Of a DNA stretch of 64,000 nt, positions 63,266 through 64,000 are shown in pieces. Position 1 is the stretch's first letter, and every line of letters begins with the position of its first letter. Origin of the DNA: Pseudomonadota bacterium (lineage in GTDB: Bacteria; Myxococcota_A; Polyangia; Polyangiales; Polyangiaceae); assembly GCA_023402175.1 (NCBI GenBank), contig JAEXCN010000113.1, positions 49,413 to 113,412 on the forward strand. The letters are read 5' to 3'. The position numbers and the translations under genes were made by a program. A model generated the notes under the pieces. It had not been told where the DNA came from. It was given only the letters and a program-made list of their open reading frames with translations, and ran no database searches.

Positions 63266-64000
63266 GTGAGCCGGAATCGATCGCGCGGGATCCCCGCAGG
63301 CGAAGCGCGCGCTCCGGACGCAGGAAAAGCGGCGCCGGACGTGCCGGCCGTGGAGCGTACGCCCGGCAGCGCCGTCGCGCTCCGGCTCGCGATCGGCAAG
63401 GACGGCCTCGGGATCGAGCTCGCTCGGCCGGCGAAGATCGCCTGCCTCGACGTGGTCGAGCTCGTCGTCCGGCTCCCGAACGTCCGCTTCCCGTTCGACG
63501 TGACGGGCGGCATCGCCAAGTTCCGGCACCGGCGCGGTGAGCTCGACCGTATGGCGTTCGAGATCGACGCCCGCCGGGCAGCGCGCTGGGCGGAGCCGCT
63601 CTTGCGCGGGCTGCTCGGCCCCGGGCCTTGTGCGGTGACGATCGCGCCGCGCGCATTCGGGGCGACGGTCACCCTCCTCGCGACCGAGCCGGCGTCGGTT
63701 GGCGAGAAGCGCCCTCCGCGCGCGCTCGCGTTCGAGGTCGCGCTCGTCGCGGCGCCGGAGCTCTCGCTCGTGGTGCACACGGCGCGCGGCGCGAACCTTC
63801 CCGGACCGGCAACGCTCCTTGCGCTGCGCGCGATGGCGACGTTGCTCGGCGACGCGGCGAAGCGCGAAGGCGCACGCTTCTCGATCCCGCGCGCGGGTGC
63901 GCGCCTCGCGCGAGCGCTCCTGCCGGACGCCGGCGTGCGCGCGCCGAGCGGCGACGACGTCGTGCTCACCGGATCGGGAGAGAGCGACGGTGTCCTCTTC
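63266..64000 (+). CDS. Unknown protein (3' end outside window)
   Basis: A reading frame starting at GTG 63266 and open to the last base (245 codons) with strong G/C third-position bias; it is divergent from the helicase gene, 99 bases apart. The N-terminal 30 residues are Ala/Pro-rich and likely disordered. After that come a beta-rich segment (VALRLAIGKDGLGIEL, ACLDVVELVVRLPNVRFP, GGIAKFRHRRGEL), an Arg/Ala-rich helix and further strands. The frame has no stop within the window, so length and family remain unknown. I recognise no domain. Confidence 0.7.
   Translation, partial: MSRNRSRGIPAGEARAPDAGKAAPDVPAVERTPGSAVALRLAIGKDGLGIELARPAKIACLDVVELVVRLPNVRFPFDVTGGIAKFRHRRGELDRMAFEIDARRAARWAEPLLRGLLGPGPCAVTIAPRAFGATVTLLATEPASVGEKRPPRALAFEVALVAAPELSLVVHTARGANLPGPATLLALRAMATLLGDAAKREGARFSIPRAGARLARALLPDAGVRAPSGDDVVLTGSGESDGVLF

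Overview
The window is GC-rich, densely coded bacterial DNA, most likely from a myxobacterium (phylum Myxococcota, probably the Polyangia/Labilithrix side). This is inferred from three eukaryotic-type Ser/Thr kinases with varied accessory domains, many lipoproteins with Ser/Gly/Thr- or Cys-rich ectodomains, a protein ending in a MYXO-CTERM-like tail, FG-GAP and beta-helix surface proteins, and strong G/C preference at third codon positions. There is no rRNA, CRISPR array, transposase or phage gene. One tRNA gene (Lys, TTT) is present.

Layout. 1-1727: 3' part of ligD (NHEJ ligase-polymerase). 1745-2251: a 0.5-kb inverted-repeat element. 2409-8342: small lipoproteins, tRNA-Lys, a DUF1275 membrane protein and an alpha/beta-hydrolase lipoprotein. 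8724-12644: a two-gene operon of a DUF6786 lipoprotein and a GH31 glycosidase. 12730-18477: Ser-rich lipoprotein, DUF2231-Rieske membrane protein, DUF2769 Cys-rich protein, and a beta-helix lipoprotein with a partner lipoprotein. 18582-21346: HEAT-repeat protein, glutaredoxin-like protein lacking CxxC, and an overlapping unknown gene. 21487-22365: DyP-type peroxidase. 22593-32225: a Fur-box-headed haem acquisition operon. 32348-37820: YkgJ-type protein and two kinases. 37870-39561: YbiT-type ABC-F ATPase. 39581-40230: a solo end and a second full copy of the inverted-repeat element. 40314-49420: LEA-type and AgmX-type lipoproteins, C39-like protease, GMC oxidoreductase with a small partner, gamma-glutamyltransferase, a small ORF and hmgA. 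49428-51179: hpd, a double palindromic operator and a marR gene (tyrosine/homogentisate catabolism). 51329-55262: FG-GAP lipoprotein, kinase with a cyclic-nucleotide-binding domain and a small Pro-rich ORF. 55475-59221: two tandem PilT-like ATPases, one with degenerate catalytic boxes. 59540-63166: enolase and a DinG-like helicase. 63266-64000: an unrecognised gene running off the end.

How the genes fit together. The clearest system is the haem locus. A perfect TTGACA and a Fur-like palindrome precede a small Cys protein, a TonB-dependent receptor, two HmuY-family haem-binding lipoproteins, a zinc metalloprotease with a surface-sorting tail, HmuT, HmuU, HmuV and HemS. From the receptor onwards the genes are nearly all joined by stop/start overlaps. 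This suggests that host or prey haemoproteins are cleaved at the cell surface, haem is captured by HmuY and passed through the receptor and ABC transporter to HemS. The divergent neighbour, a DyP/YfeX-type peroxidase, is itself a haem protein. The most unusual non-coding find is the inverted-repeat element family, whose two full copies have different hairpin stem sequences but the same fold.
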